Shown: in pieces, positions 8,326 through 17,346 of the stretch | Position numbering within the stretch: the first letter of the stretch is position 1 | Layout: the number at the start of each line of letters is the position of its first letter | Assembly (NCBI GenBank): GCA_002381225.1 | Contig: DFSS01000020.1 | Location: 29,311 to 58,700, forward strand | Direction: 5' to 3' | Source: Flavobacteriales bacterium UBA3431 | Lineage (GTDB): Bacteria; Bacteroidota; Bacteroidia; Flavobacteriales; Schleiferiaceae | DNA: 29,390 nucleotides | Program-made: the position numbers and the translations under genes | The notes under the pieces: model-generated | Told to the model about the DNA's origin: nothing | What the model saw: only the letters and a program-made list of their open reading frames with translations | Databases searched by the model: none

Positions 8326-10083
8326 ATGTATCGTACACACACTTGCGGCGAACTGCGCCTTTCTCATGCGGGTCAAACCGTCACCCTAAGCGGCTGGGTC
8401 CAGCGCCGACGCGACTTTGGAGGCATGTCCTTCATCGATTTGCGCGACCGCTATGGACTGACTCAGCTCGCATTTAACGAAGGCGTTGATCCCGCTATGA
8501 TGGAGCTCGCACGAACCGCGCAGCGCGAGTTTGTGGTACAGGCCACGGGCAAAGTGGTGGAACGTGAGAACAAAAACCCCCATATGCCTACCGGCGAAGT
8601 GGAAATTTGGGTAACCGAATTCAAGGTTCTGAACGGCGCCAAAACCCCTCCCTTCACGATAGAAGCGGAAACCGACGGCGGCGAAGAGCTGCGCATGAAG
8701 TACCGCTACTTGGACATCCGCCGCGCGCCAGTCCGTGAAAAATTATTGCTCCGCAACCGCATCAACATGTCGGTTCGGACCTACCTCAACGAGCTCGGTT
8801 TTGCGGACGTCGAGACGCCTTTCTTGATCAAGAGCACCCCGGAAGGCGCCCGCGACTTTGTCGTTCCTTCCCGCGTGCACCACGGCCAATTCTACGCGCT
8901 TCCCCAATCTCCTCAAACCTTCAAACAGCTTTTGATGGTCGCCGGCATGGACCGCTACTACCAAATTGTGCGCTGTTTCCGCGACGAAGACTTGCGCGCC
9001 GACCGCCAGCCGGAATTCACGCAGATTGACTGCGAAATGGCCTTTGTGGAGCAAGAAGACATTCTCCAAACGTTTGAAGGCCTCCTCAAGCACGTGATCC
9101 GCGATGTGCACGGCTTGGACGTGGGCGACATCCCCCGCATGACCTACGACGACGCCATGCGTCTCTACGGCAACGACAAGCCCGACATTCGCTTTGGCAT
9201 GACCTTCGTCGAGCTCAACGACCGCGTTCAAGGGAGCGGCTTCCCCGTGTTTGACAACGCGGAATTGGTGGTGGGCATCAAGGTTGACGGCTGCGCCAGC
9301 TATACCCGAAAGCAACTCGACGCACTCACCGACTACGTCAAGCGCCCTCAGCTGGGCATGTCCGGCCTCATCTGGATGAAGGTGGACGAGCACGGACAAG
9401 CTACATCAAGCGTCAATAAGTTCTTTGACGAAGCCGCCTTGGCCGGCTGGGCGGAAGCCTTTGACGCCAAGGCCGGCGATTTGGTACTGGTCCTCGCAGG
9501 CAACGCGAACAAGACCCGAAAGGCTTTGAGCGAACTGCGCATGCATTTGGCCCAAGACCTCGGCCTTCGCAAGCCGGACGTCTTTGCCCCCCTGTGGGTG
9601 CTAGACTTCCCCTTGCTCGAATGGGACGAAGAATCCGGCCGCTGGTTCGCCATGCACCACCCCTTCACGAGCCCCAAGCCCGAAGATATTCCCCTCATCG
9701 ACAGCGATCCCGGTGCTGTGCGCGCCAACGCCTACGATTTGGTTCTCAACGGCAATGAAATTGGTGGCGGCTCCATCCGTATCCACGACCGTGCCCTCCA
9801 GCAGCGCATGTTTGACCTGCTCGGCTTCAGCAAGGAAGAGGCCTTGGAGCAGTTTGGCTTCTTGATGAACGCCTTCGAATACGGCGCCCCTCCCCACGGC
9901 GGCATCGCTTTTGGTTTTGACCGCTTGGTGGCGCTCATGGGCGGCGACGAGGTCATCCGCGATTACATCGCTTTCCCGAAAAACAACGCCGGCCGCGATG
10001 TGATGATTGACGCTCCGTCCCTCATCAACCCCACGCAGCTGACCGAACTCTCATTGGGCGTCACTCCGGAAAAGCCGGCATGA
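8326..10083 (+). CDS. aspS: Aspartate--tRNA ligase
   Basis: A class II aminoacyl-tRNA synthetase that charges tRNA-Asp. Visible parts are the N-terminal OB-fold anticodon-binding domain (SGWVQRRRDFGGMSFIDLRD), the STPEGARDF block, motif 2 at F218-R219-D-E-D-L-R (ADRQPEFTQ following), the bacterial-type insertion domain (about 280-410), and motif 3 with G530-F-D-R533. At 585 residues it has the normal bacterial length. The ATG at 8326 (MYRTHTCGEL) fits the family start and lies just after a -7 box; the frame is open 60 bases further upstream, but that extension looks non-coding. Whether it also charges tRNA-Asn cannot be decided here. Its stop overlaps the start of the ClC gene. Confidence 0.97.
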   Translation: MYRTHTCGELRLSHAGQTVTLSGWVQRRRDFGGMSFIDLRDRYGLTQLAFNEGVDPAMMELARTAQREFVVQATGKVVERENKNPHMPTGEVEIWVTEFKVLNGAKTPPFTIEAETDGGEELRMKYRYLDIRRAPVREKLLLRNRINMSVRTYLNELGFADVETPFLIKSTPEGARDFVVPSRVHHGQFYALPQSPQTFKQLLMVAGMDRYYQIVRCFRDEDLRADRQPEFTQIDCEMAFVEQEDILQTFEGLLKHVIRDVHGLDVGDIPRMTYDDAMRLYGNDKPDIRFGMTFVELNDRVQGSGFPVFDNAELVVGIKVDGCASYTRKQLDALTDYVKRPQLGMSGLIWMKVDEHGQATSSVNKFFDEAALAGWAEAFDAKAGDLVLVLAGNANKTRKALSELRMHLAQDLGLRKPDVFAPLWVLDFPLLEWDEESGRWFAMHHPFTSPKPEDIPLIDSDPGAVRANAYDLVLNGNEIGGGSIRIHDRALQQRMFDLLGFSKEEALEQFGFLMNAFEYGAPPHGGIAFGFDRLVALMGGDEVIRDYIAFPKNNAGRDVMIDAPSLINPTQLTELSLGVTPEKPA

Positions 10084-11855
10084 AGCACAGCCTGCAGCTC
10101 TGGATCCGACGTATTCTGATTTGGCGGGCTCAGCACCTGCCCATGCAGCATTTCATTTTTGTCCTGAGTATCCTAGTCGGACTCATCTCGGGCCTGGTCG
10201 CCGTGGTTTTGAAAAACTCGACCCATGCCATTCAAACCTGGATTCGGTCAGAGCGGTTTGAGGATTATTACCAACTGTACTATTTCGCCTTCCCGCTGGT
10301 CGGCATCCTGCTCACGGTCGCTTTAGTCCGTGTGTTTAAGCTTCGCGCCGGCGAGGGCATTCCCTCGGCTATTGAAGCCATTTCGCGCCAAGGAGGCATC
10401 ATCCCGCGTTCCCGCATGTATACGTCCTTCTTGACGTCCGCCGTCACGGTGGGCTTCGGGGGATCGGTCGGATTGGAGGGCCCCGCGGTCGGCACCGGAT
10501 CGGCCATTGGCTCCAATTTGGCCCGCTGGATGCGTTTGGGCTTCAAGCAGCGCATCTTACTGATTGCCTGTGCTACCGCCGGGGCCATCTCTTCCATCTT
10601 TGGTGCCCCCGTGGCGGCCATCATTTTTACGTTAGAACTGTTCAGCATCGACTTGACGCTGAGCTCGCTGGTGCCCTTGCTCTTGGCTTCGGCTACGGGC
10701 GCCCTGACCGGTTTGATGACCAGTGACGGCAGCAAGCTTTTCTATGCGGAGGGCATTGAGGCCTTTGATCCCGTGAATTTGCCCTACTACCTCTTGCTGG
10801 GCGTGGCCTGTGCGCTGGTCTCCTTGTATTTCAAACGGGTGTTTGCGCTTTCGGGCCGCCTCGTGATGCGCTGGGACAACCCCTGGGCGAAGGCGCTAAC
10901 GGGGGGAGTGCTGCTGGGTGCGCTCATCTTTGTGATGCCCCCGCTGTACGGGGAGGGATTTGGTACGATTCAATCCGCCCTCAAAGGAGAAGATTGGTCC
11001 ATCTTGTCCCAGAATTGGCTCGGCGTAGAAGCCCACAATTTGCTGTGGAGCATTGGCCTGCTCGTCGGCTTGCTGCTGCTCAAAGTCACCGCCGCTTCGC
11101 TTACCGTGCACGCAGGCGGAGTGGGCGGCATGTTTGCGCCTACGCTCTTCATGGGCAGCATACTGGGCCTCATTTTTGTGCGCAGCCTCGAATTCGCCGG
11201 CATTGACGGCCTTCCCGTCGTGCACTTTGTGTTGATTGCCATGGCGGGCTTGATGGCTGGAACCATGCACGCACCGTTGACGGCCATCTTTATGATTTCG
11301 GAAATCGGCGGAGGCTATCCCTTGATCCTTCCTTTGATGATGACCTCGGCCTTGTCGTTCTTCTTGACCCGAAGCTGGGATCCGAACAGCATCTACACCG
11401 AATACCTCTCCCAACGCGGTCGGCTTTGGACCCAGTCCAAAGACAAAGCTGTCCTGACTTTGATCAATATGGAGGATGCCTTGGAGCGGGATTTGGAAAC
11501 CTTGGAGCCAGACAGCACCCTTCCCGAATGCCAGGCGGCCCTCGCTCGGTGCCACCGGAATCTTGTGGCCATTTTGGAGGATGGTCGCATGGTCGGCTAC
11601 ATCACGTGGGAAGATGTTTGGCGTGCCCAGCGGGAAGACCATGTAGAGGAAATCACGGCCAAAGACGCGATGAAGTCGGCCCCCGCTCGGGTTCAATTCA
11701 GCGATCCGATGGAATTGGTTTTGACCCAATTGGAAAAGACGGGCATGTGGTACCTCCCTGTCTATGACCAGGGTGCATGGATTGGACTGGTCTCCAAATC
11801 CAGGCTCTTCGAAGCCTACCGAAAGCAAATTCAAGATCTTAGTCACGAAGCCTAA
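10080..11855 (+). CDS. ClC-family chloride channel/antiporter with CBS domains
   Basis: A polytopic membrane protein of the ClC family with the three selectivity-filter signatures: GEGIP (variant of GSGIP), GSVGLEGP with the gating glutamate at E133, and GGMFAP (GxFxP). About ten or more hydrophobic segments fill residues 15-430. A cytoplasmic C-terminal region (about 466-585) resembles a CBS-domain pair. The site corresponding to the internal proton glutamate of E. coli ClcA (second Glu of IIEEM) appears to be Leu here (TLELF). By eye this leaves open whether it is an H+/Cl- exchanger or a channel. The ATG overlaps the aspS stop as ATGA, implying cotranscription and coupled translation with a functionally unrelated gene. 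Confidence 0.93.
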   Translation: MKHSLQLWIRRILIWRAQHLPMQHFIFVLSILVGLISGLVAVVLKNSTHAIQTWIRSERFEDYYQLYYFAFPLVGILLTVALVRVFKLRAGEGIPSAIEAISRQGGIIPRSRMYTSFLTSAVTVGFGGSVGLEGPAVGTGSAIGSNLARWMRLGFKQRILLIACATAGAISSIFGAPVAAIIFTLELFSIDLTLSSLVPLLLASATGALTGLMTSDGSKLFYAEGIEAFDPVNLPYYLLLGVACALVSLYFKRVFALSGRLVMRWDNPWAKALTGGVLLGALIFVMPPLYGEGFGTIQSALKGEDWSILSQNWLGVEAHNLLWSIGLLVGLLLLKVTAASLTVHAGGVGGMFAPTLFMGSILGLIFVRSLEFAGIDGLPVVHFVLIAMAGLMAGTMHAPLTAIFMISEIGGGYPLILPLMMTSALSFFLTRSWDPNSIYTEYLSQRGRLWTQSKDKAVLTLINMEDALERDLETLEPDSTLPECQAALARCHRNLVAILEDGRMVGYITWEDVWRAQREDHVEEITAKDAMKSAPARVQFSDPMELVLTQLEKTGMWYLPVYDQGAWIGLVSKSRLFEAYRKQIQDLSHEA

Positions 11856-11926
11856 TCCGCAGGTCGCGCTCCCGCATTTCTCCCCTCCTTTGTGCGTCGA
11901 GCAAACAAGCTGGGAACCCCCGGTGT

Positions 11927-11934
11927 TATATTTG
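11927..11934 (+). promoter_or_regulatory. -7 promoter box of the T9SS cargo gene
   Basis: TATATTTG matches TAnnTTTG exactly and ends 50 bases before the ATG at 11985. The interval holds TTTTTAAACATT and no Shine-Dalgarno sequence. No -33 TTG lies at the ideal distance. Confidence 0.5.
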
Positions 11935-11984
11935 AAGCACAAGGGTCGCCTAGGGCCTTTTTAAACATTGACTTCACCTCCTAT

Positions 11985-14900
11985 ATGGTTCGTTTCTCCC
12001 GCTTTTTTACGCTCCTCTCTGCCGCCACGTTTAGCCTCGCTGCTTGGGGCCAAACCCCGGATTATGTGGAAATGATGCAAGACCACAGCATCAATTTTTA
12101 TGATGTGGTCGATGCATTCAATTCCCATTGGGAAGGTCAATCGGTTGAAAAAGGTCGAGGCTGGAAGCAGTTTAAACGCTGGGAGGCATTCATGGAGCCA
12201 CGCGTGTTCCCCAGTGGCACCCGCCCAGTCCCCCAATCACTGTACCAAGGCTACCTCGCTGGAGCTCAAGGAACCGCCACGTCTTCGGTCGGGGGTTTAG
12301 GGAACTGGAGCATCGTGGGCCCCTTTGATGGGAACAGCCTGAATGGCATCGGTCGCGTCAACGTCATTGCCTTCCATCCAACGCAAGCCAACACCCTCTT
12401 TGCGGGCGCCCCGGCGGGGGGACTCTGGAAGTCTACCGACGACGGCTTGACCTGGTCTACCAATACCGACCTGCTTCCCAATCTGGGCGTATCGGCTATT
12501 TTGATCGACCCAACGAATCCCTTGATCATGTACATCGGAACGGGTGACCGCGACGCCGGTGACACCTATTCCTTGGGGGTCATGAAGTCCACCGATGGTG
12601 GCTTAACATGGAATCCAACCGGCCTGAGCTTCAATCTTACCCAGTCTGCCCGCATTGTCGGCATGGCGATGCACAAGGACAGCACCCACCACCTTGTCGC
12701 GGCCACCCGAAATGGCATTCTACGCAGCTTGGATGGGGGCGCCACATGGACGACTGAAGCCGGCGGCACATTCGGCTGCCTGGTTCAAGTTCCCGGAACA
12801 AATAAACTTTTTGCCGGTACCAGTAGCAATGGCCGGATTTGGATGTCTACCGACTTCGGTGACACCTGGACCATGCTGACCAATGGCTTGCCTACGAACG
12901 CTGGACGCGTTGAATTGGCAACCACCACGGCAGATACCAACTACGTGTACGCGCTTTATGGGGCCAACAACAACGGCCTCTATGGCGTCTACCGCACCAC
13001 CAACGGGGGAACCTCCTGGACCCAGCGTCATGGCGCTTCCCCTAACTTGCTCGACTGGAGCACCAACGGCTCAGGGTCTGGGGGCCAAGCATGGTATGAC
13101 TTAGCCATTGCAGTATCACCTTTGGACAAGGACGTAGTTCTGACCGGGGGTGTCAATGTTTGGCGTTCGAACAATGGCGGCTCGAGCTTTGCACTCAGCG
13201 GCCACTGGTATGGCGGCGGCGGGGCCTCCTTCGTTCATGCGGATCACCATTGGATGATTTTCAAGCCAGGGACCAATGCCGTGTATGCCGGATGCGATGG
13301 CGGGGTATACAAATCCGCTTCAAGCGGTATGAACAACAGCTGGGTATCCCGCAATATCGGTTTATCCATCACCCAGTATTACAAAATCGGCACGACCGAA
13401 GCGGATACCACGCTCACCATCGCGGGAGCCCAAGACAACGGCACCCACCTCAACGACAACGGTTGGGACAAAGTGGGAGGTGGCGATGGAATGGACTGTG
13501 CCATCTCTGCGGCCGACGGAAACACGATGTACCGCTCGATCTACTACGGCGACTTTGACAAATCGACCAATGGAGGCATCACGTTTAACGCCCCTTTCAA
13601 CCTTCCCCCTTCGGGAACGGGCAACTGGGTGACGCCCTTCTTGGCCAGCCGAATCAATTCCAATACGCTTTATGCGGGATTTACCAAACTTTGGAAGAGT
13701 ACCAACGCCGGGGGCACCTTTAGTGCCACCAGTACCAACAATATCCAAGGTGCAAGCAATATTGACTGCATAGCAGAAGCCTTGAGCAACCCTAATGTGC
13801 TCTATGTCGGAATCGACGAACGTTTGTTCCAGAGTACCGACGGGGGCCAAACATGGACTTGGATTAGCTCTAATATTGGCAGCAGTTCGGTCATCACAGG
13901 TATCGCGGTCGATCCCTTGGATGAAAACCACGTTTGGATTAGCAAGTCCGGCTACTACGCAGGCACCAAGGTCTACGAAACGTTTAACGCTGGCGGTGCC
14001 TGGTACAACCGCAGTGGCAGCTTGCCCAACATCCCCGCCAACTGCATTGCCATTCAACCAAGCAGCAACGGCTTGGTCTACGTGGGAACAGACTTAGGCG
14101 TCTACTACCGCGACGCTTCCATGTCCGACTGGGTCCCCTTTATGCAGGGCCTTCCGAACACCATTGTCAACGACATTGAAATTCTTTCCAATGCGGGCAA
14201 GATTCGAATTGGCACCTATGGCCGAGGAGTTTGGGAAAGTCCTTTGGCCACCTTCTTTCAGGAGCGCCCCGAAGCGGACTTTAGCACCTCTCACCAAGCC
14301 CTCTGCAGTACCTCCGATACCGTGACGTTGACCGATGCATCGAGCAACTATCCCACCGCATGGAGCTGGACCATCTATCCTCAGACCTTTACCTATGTCA
14401 ATGGCAGCAGTTCAAGCGACTCGGATCCACAAGTTGTCTTCACTGCTAATGGTCGCTACACGGTTCAATTGGTCGCCAGCAACGCCTATGGCAGCGACAC
14501 GCTCACGCGTATTTCGTACATCCATGTGGGCGGCATCCAAGTTCCCGCTGGAGAGCAATTTGACGATCACCCCTTGGATGGCCGTTGGAGTACGGTGAAT
14601 CCCGATTTTGGCCAAGGCTGGAACATCTCCACCGTCGGCAGCCAATATGTCTACAGCGCTGTTTTTGAGGGATTTGGCTATGGAAGTACGGGTCAAAAGG
14701 ACGATTTGATTTCTCCCCCTTATTTGATCGACTCTGTAACCACCCTCGTATACGATTTGGCCTACCGACCATTGACGGGAGCGGCGTCAGACACCTTGAA
14801 CATCTACATCAGTTCGGACTGTGGCAATACCTGGAATTTGCTCCGCCAGTATGTGGAGACGGGCAACAACAGCTTCGCCACGGGTAGCGCCATCACTACA

Positions 14901-16505
14901 GCTTTTGTTCCCAGTTCCAGCAGCGATTGGAACAGAGATACCATCCAGCTCGCTGGATATTCCGGCCAGGTGCGCTTCAAGTTTGAGGCCATAAGTGGTA
15001 ATGGTAACAACATCTACTTGGACTGGCTTCTCCTTTTGACTCCCAATGTTGCAGCGCCTGTAGCGGATTTCTTTAGCGATACCACCACCTGTGTGAATAA
15101 GTCTACCACCATCTATTTCTCCGGAACCGGCCAAGGGGTAAGTTTCTCTTGGAGCTTCCCAGGCGGTACCCCATCAACGTCTACCTCGTACTACCCGCAG
15201 GTGAGCTATGCCACCGCAGGGGTAAAAAATGTGAGTTTGACCGTCACCAATAACCAAGGAAGCGCCACGGTGTCCAAGACGAGCTACCTCAGTGTCGCCA
15301 GTTTGTCGACCCCAAGTGTTAGCATCAGCGCAAATACAGCGACCGCTTGTGTCGGGGATACCTTAACCTATACAGCCAACCCGGTCAATGCGGGTTCCAA
15401 CCCGGTCTACACCTGGAAGGTGAATGGACAACAGCGCGGTGGCAACTCGGCTAGTATCGATCTCTTCACCTTGAATACAGGGGATAGCATTCGCTGTGTC
15501 GTGACTTCTTCGGAGGATTGTGCGGCGCCCAAAAAGGTATCGTCCAACACGGTTATCGCCAACATTTTACCCCTTCCTGTGGTGACGGCAGGTACGTATT
15601 CAGCCGTCTGCGTTGGTGGTGCTCCGGTCAATTTGAGCGGCACGCCCGTTGGCGGCGTCTTCAGCGGTACCGGAGTGAGCAATGGCCAATTCTTGCCCAC
15701 CACAGTCGGTCAAGGGGTCTATACCATTACTTACACCTATATGAATGCGAATGGCTGTGTGAACAGGGCTACGAGCACAATACAAATCCTCGCCGCGCCG
15801 AATGTATTCCTAAATTTCAACGTCGATGAGGTCTGCGCAGCGGACGCGCCCTTTGCCCCGAGCGGAGGCTATCCGGGCGGTGGAACCTACCTCGTCGACG
15901 GCGTAGCGGCTACCCAAATTCAGCCCAGTACTTTGACCTTGGGATGGCACTACTTGACCTACGTATACAACAATGGCACTTGTACGTCCGAACGTCTGGA
16001 TAGTTTTGAAATCAAGGCTGCGCCCCCGGTTCCCACGGTTCAAGTCTTTGGCGGCGACTCGCTCTATTGTCCTCAAGCGGCCAATGGATGGACCATTCAG
16101 TGGTTAGACGCCAACCAAAATGCCATCTCCGGAGCTACCCAGCCCTGGTATGTGCCCGGCGCCCCAGGTACGTTCTATGCCCGCCTAAAGGTTGGACTGG
16201 GCTGCTTCCCCACCTCGAATGCCGTCGCTGTTACAAGCGTGGATGAGGTGGATATGTTTGCCCTCCGACTTTCTCCTAACCCCACCCAAGGCTGGGTAGA
16301 TATCGAAACCGCAGCCATGCCCGGCGAGTCCTTTACGCTGCGGTGGACGGATGCCTCGGGAGCCCAACTTCATGAGGCGACCTACGTCGGAACAGGCCAA
16401 GTCATGCGCGTGCGCATGGATCTACAGGGTTGGTCCAATGGCGTCTACTTTTTGGAGCGATTGGGTGCCGACCATTCGTCCCGTCAACGCGTGGTGAAGT
16501 TTTAA
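11985..16505 (+). CDS. Very large secreted protein with BNR-like repeats, PKD/Ig-like domains and T9SS type A sorting domain
   Basis: A 1506-residue secreted protein. The signal peptide is MVRFSRFFTLLSAATFSLAA. Residues about 110-755 carry sialidase/VPS10-like repeats (WKSTDDGLTWS, MKSTDGGLTWN, LRSLDGGATWT, WMSTDFGDTWT, YRTTNGGTSWT, WKSTNAGGTF, FQSTDGGQTWT), predicting a beta-propeller. A PKD-like domain follows (about 763-845), a MAM/jelly-roll-like domain (about 858-1020), a second PKD-like domain (1023-1105), Ig-like modules with Cys (1109-1345), and a C-terminal sorting domain (LRLSPNPTQGWVDIE to RQRVVKF, about 1424-1506) used by the type IX secretion system. I chose the ATG at 11985 because the signal peptide starts there; the open GTG start at 11892 adds a non-signal extension. 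The catalytic function is unclear; adhesin or exo-glycan/peptide binding are possible. A bidirectional terminator follows. Confidence 0.9.
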   Translation: MVRFSRFFTLLSAATFSLAAWGQTPDYVEMMQDHSINFYDVVDAFNSHWEGQSVEKGRGWKQFKRWEAFMEPRVFPSGTRPVPQSLYQGYLAGAQGTATSSVGGLGNWSIVGPFDGNSLNGIGRVNVIAFHPTQANTLFAGAPAGGLWKSTDDGLTWSTNTDLLPNLGVSAILIDPTNPLIMYIGTGDRDAGDTYSLGVMKSTDGGLTWNPTGLSFNLTQSARIVGMAMHKDSTHHLVAATRNGILRSLDGGATWTTEAGGTFGCLVQVPGTNKLFAGTSSNGRIWMSTDFGDTWTMLTNGLPTNAGRVELATTTADTNYVYALYGANNNGLYGVYRTTNGGTSWTQRHGASPNLLDWSTNGSGSGGQAWYDLAIAVSPLDKDVVLTGGVNVWRSNNGGSSFALSGHWYGGGGASFVHADHHWMIFKPGTNAVYAGCDGGVYKSASSGMNNSWVSRNIGLSITQYYKIGTTEADTTLTIAGAQDNGTHLNDNGWDKVGGGDGMDCAISAADGNTMYRSIYYGDFDKSTNGGITFNAPFNLPPSGTGNWVTPFLASRINSNTLYAGFTKLWKSTNAGGTFSATSTNNIQGASNIDCIAEALSNPNVLYVGIDERLFQSTDGGQTWTWISSNIGSSSVITGIAVDPLDENHVWISKSGYYAGTKVYETFNAGGAWYNRSGSLPNIPANCIAIQPSSNGLVYVGTDLGVYYRDASMSDWVPFMQGLPNTIVNDIEILSNAGKIRIGTYGRGVWESPLATFFQERPEADFSTSHQALCSTSDTVTLTDASSNYPTAWSWTIYPQTFTYVNGSSSSDSDPQVVFTANGRYTVQLVASNAYGSDTLTRISYIHVGGIQVPAGEQFDDHPLDGRWSTVNPDFGQGWNISTVGSQYVYSAVFEGFGYGSTGQKDDLISPPYLIDSVTTLVYDLAYRPLTGAASDTLNIYISSDCGNTWNLLRQYVETGNNSFATGSAITTAFVPSSSSDWNRDTIQLAGYSGQVRFKFEAISGNGNNIYLDWLLLLTPNVAAPVADFFSDTTTCVNKSTTIYFSGTGQGVSFSWSFPGGTPSTSTSYYPQVSYATAGVKNVSLTVTNNQGSATVSKTSYLSVASLSTPSVSISANTATACVGDTLTYTANPVNAGSNPVYTWKVNGQQRGGNSASIDLFTLNTGDSIRCVVTSSEDCAAPKKVSSNTVIANILPLPVVTAGTYSAVCVGGAPVNLSGTPVGGVFSGTGVSNGQFLPTTVGQGVYTITYTYMNANGCVNRATSTIQILAAPNVFLNFNVDEVCAADAPFAPSGGYPGGGTYLVDGVAATQIQPSTLTLGWHYLTYVYNNGTCTSERLDSFEIKAAPPVPTVQVFGGDSLYCPQAANGWTIQWLDANQNAISGATQPWYVPGAPGTFYARLKVGLGCFPTSNAVAVTSVDEVDMFALRLSPNPTQGWVDIETAAMPGESFTLRWTDASGAQLHEATYVGTGQVMRVRMDLQGWSNGVYFLERLGADHSSRQRVVKF

Positions 16506-16531
16506 CAGGCCAACCCGCGCACGATACGCAC

Positions 16532-16565
16532 AAAAAAACCCGCGGGAATGGCCCGCGGGTTTTTT
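16532..16565. terminator. Bidirectional terminator between the T9SS cargo gene and purQ
   Basis: Eight G:C-rich pairs (CCCGCGGG at 16539-16546 with CCCGCGGG at 16552-16559) form a stem around a 5-base loop. It is flanked by seven A on the left and six T on the right, so both strands have a U-tract. The two convergent genes end 26 and 22 bases from it. Confidence 0.92.
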
Positions 16566-16587
16566 CTTTTTGGGCACTCCGTGACCC

Positions 16588-17283
16588 TTAAGCCGTCACC
16601 ATGTGGTTGAGCAGGCTGTTAAATAGGTCCAAGCCATCCGTATTCAAAAGGTTTGCATCGGCAGCGCGCTCCGGGTGAGGCATCATGCCCATCACGTTGC
16701 GGCCTTCGTTGCAAACACCCGCGATGTTCTGAATTGCCCCATTGGGATTTGCCGCATCGGTAATGGCCCCATCCGCTTCGCAGTAGCGGAACATCACTTG
16801 GCCCTGATCGTTGAGGCGCTTCAAGGTCTCTTCGTCCGCATGATAGCGGCCCTCGCCGTGTGCGATGGGGATTTTGTACACCCCGTTCTCCGCCAAATCT
16901 GCCGTCATCGGACTTAAAGGGGAGGCGGGCGTCAAGTACACATTCTTACAAATGAATTTATGGCTGTTATTGTGCAACAAGGCCCCGGGGACCAATTGAC
17001 TCTCCGTCAAAATCTGAAAGCCGTTGCACACGCCTAAGACATAGCCGCCTTTCGCTGCGTGCTTCACCACTTCCTCCATGATGGGAGAGAAGCGGGCGAT
17101 GGCGCCCGAGCGGAGATAGTCCCCGTAGGAAAAGCCTCCAGGGAGAACCACCATGTCTACACCCTGAAGGTCCCGATCTTTGTGCCAAAGCGATACAGTT
17201 TCACAGCCCAGGCCATCGCGCAGGGTATCGATCATGTCCTGGTCGCAATTGGATCCAGGGAAGGTGACAACGCCAAATTTCAT
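16588..17283 (-). CDS. purQ: Phosphoribosylformylglycinamidine synthase, glutaminase subunit PurQ
   Basis: PurQ is the class I glutamine amidotransferase subunit that supplies ammonia to PurL for FGAR to FGAM in purine synthesis. The nucleophile C86 sits in GVCNGFQIL, and the His/Glu of the triad are H203 and E205 in MMPHPERA. The start MKFGVVTFPGSNCDQD is the family N-terminus, so the ATG at 17283 is secure. The length of 231 residues fits the small stand-alone PurQ, which works with PurS and a small PurL rather than being fused to PurL. Neither partner gene is in the window. It follows the ureohydrolase gene on the same strand by 63 bases, but has its own -7 box. Confidence 0.96.
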   Translation of the reverse strand: MKFGVVTFPGSNCDQDMIDTLRDGLGCETVSLWHKDRDLQGVDMVVLPGGFSYGDYLRSGAIARFSPIMEEVVKHAAKGGYVLGVCNGFQILTESQLVPGALLHNNSHKFICKNVYLTPASPLSPMTADLAENGVYKIPIAHGEGRYHADEETLKRLNDQGQVMFRYCEADGAITDAANPNGAIQNIAGVCNEGRNVMGMMPHPERAADANLLNTDGLDLFNSLLNHMVTA

Positions 17284-17287
17284 GCAG

Positions 17288-17295
17288 CAAAGGTA
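17288..17295 (-). promoter_or_regulatory. -7 promoter box of purQ, four bases before the start
   Basis: TACCTTTG on the minus strand is an exact TAnnTTTG and is separated from the purQ ATG by only CTGC. The start codon is fixed by conservation, so if the box is used, transcription would begin at or next to the A of ATG. No -33 TTG at 19 bases is seen. Confidence 0.45.
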
Positions 17296-17346
17296 GCCAA
17301 TGAACGTACTTTTTTGAGTCCAAATCTCTGCTGATCAGCGCCCGAT

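Noticed and set aside
10896..11942. 348-codon open frame on the minus strand
   Set aside because: Antisense to the ClC gene and His/Gln-rich; no domain is recognisable.
11892..11984. GTG-started extension of the T9SS cargo protein
   Set aside because: The signal peptide begins at 11985, and the extension contains the -7 box.
15300..16250. Possible tandem duplication of Ig-like modules in the T9SS protein
   Set aside because: Modules share only general Cys/Gly patterns; I saw no long DNA repeat.
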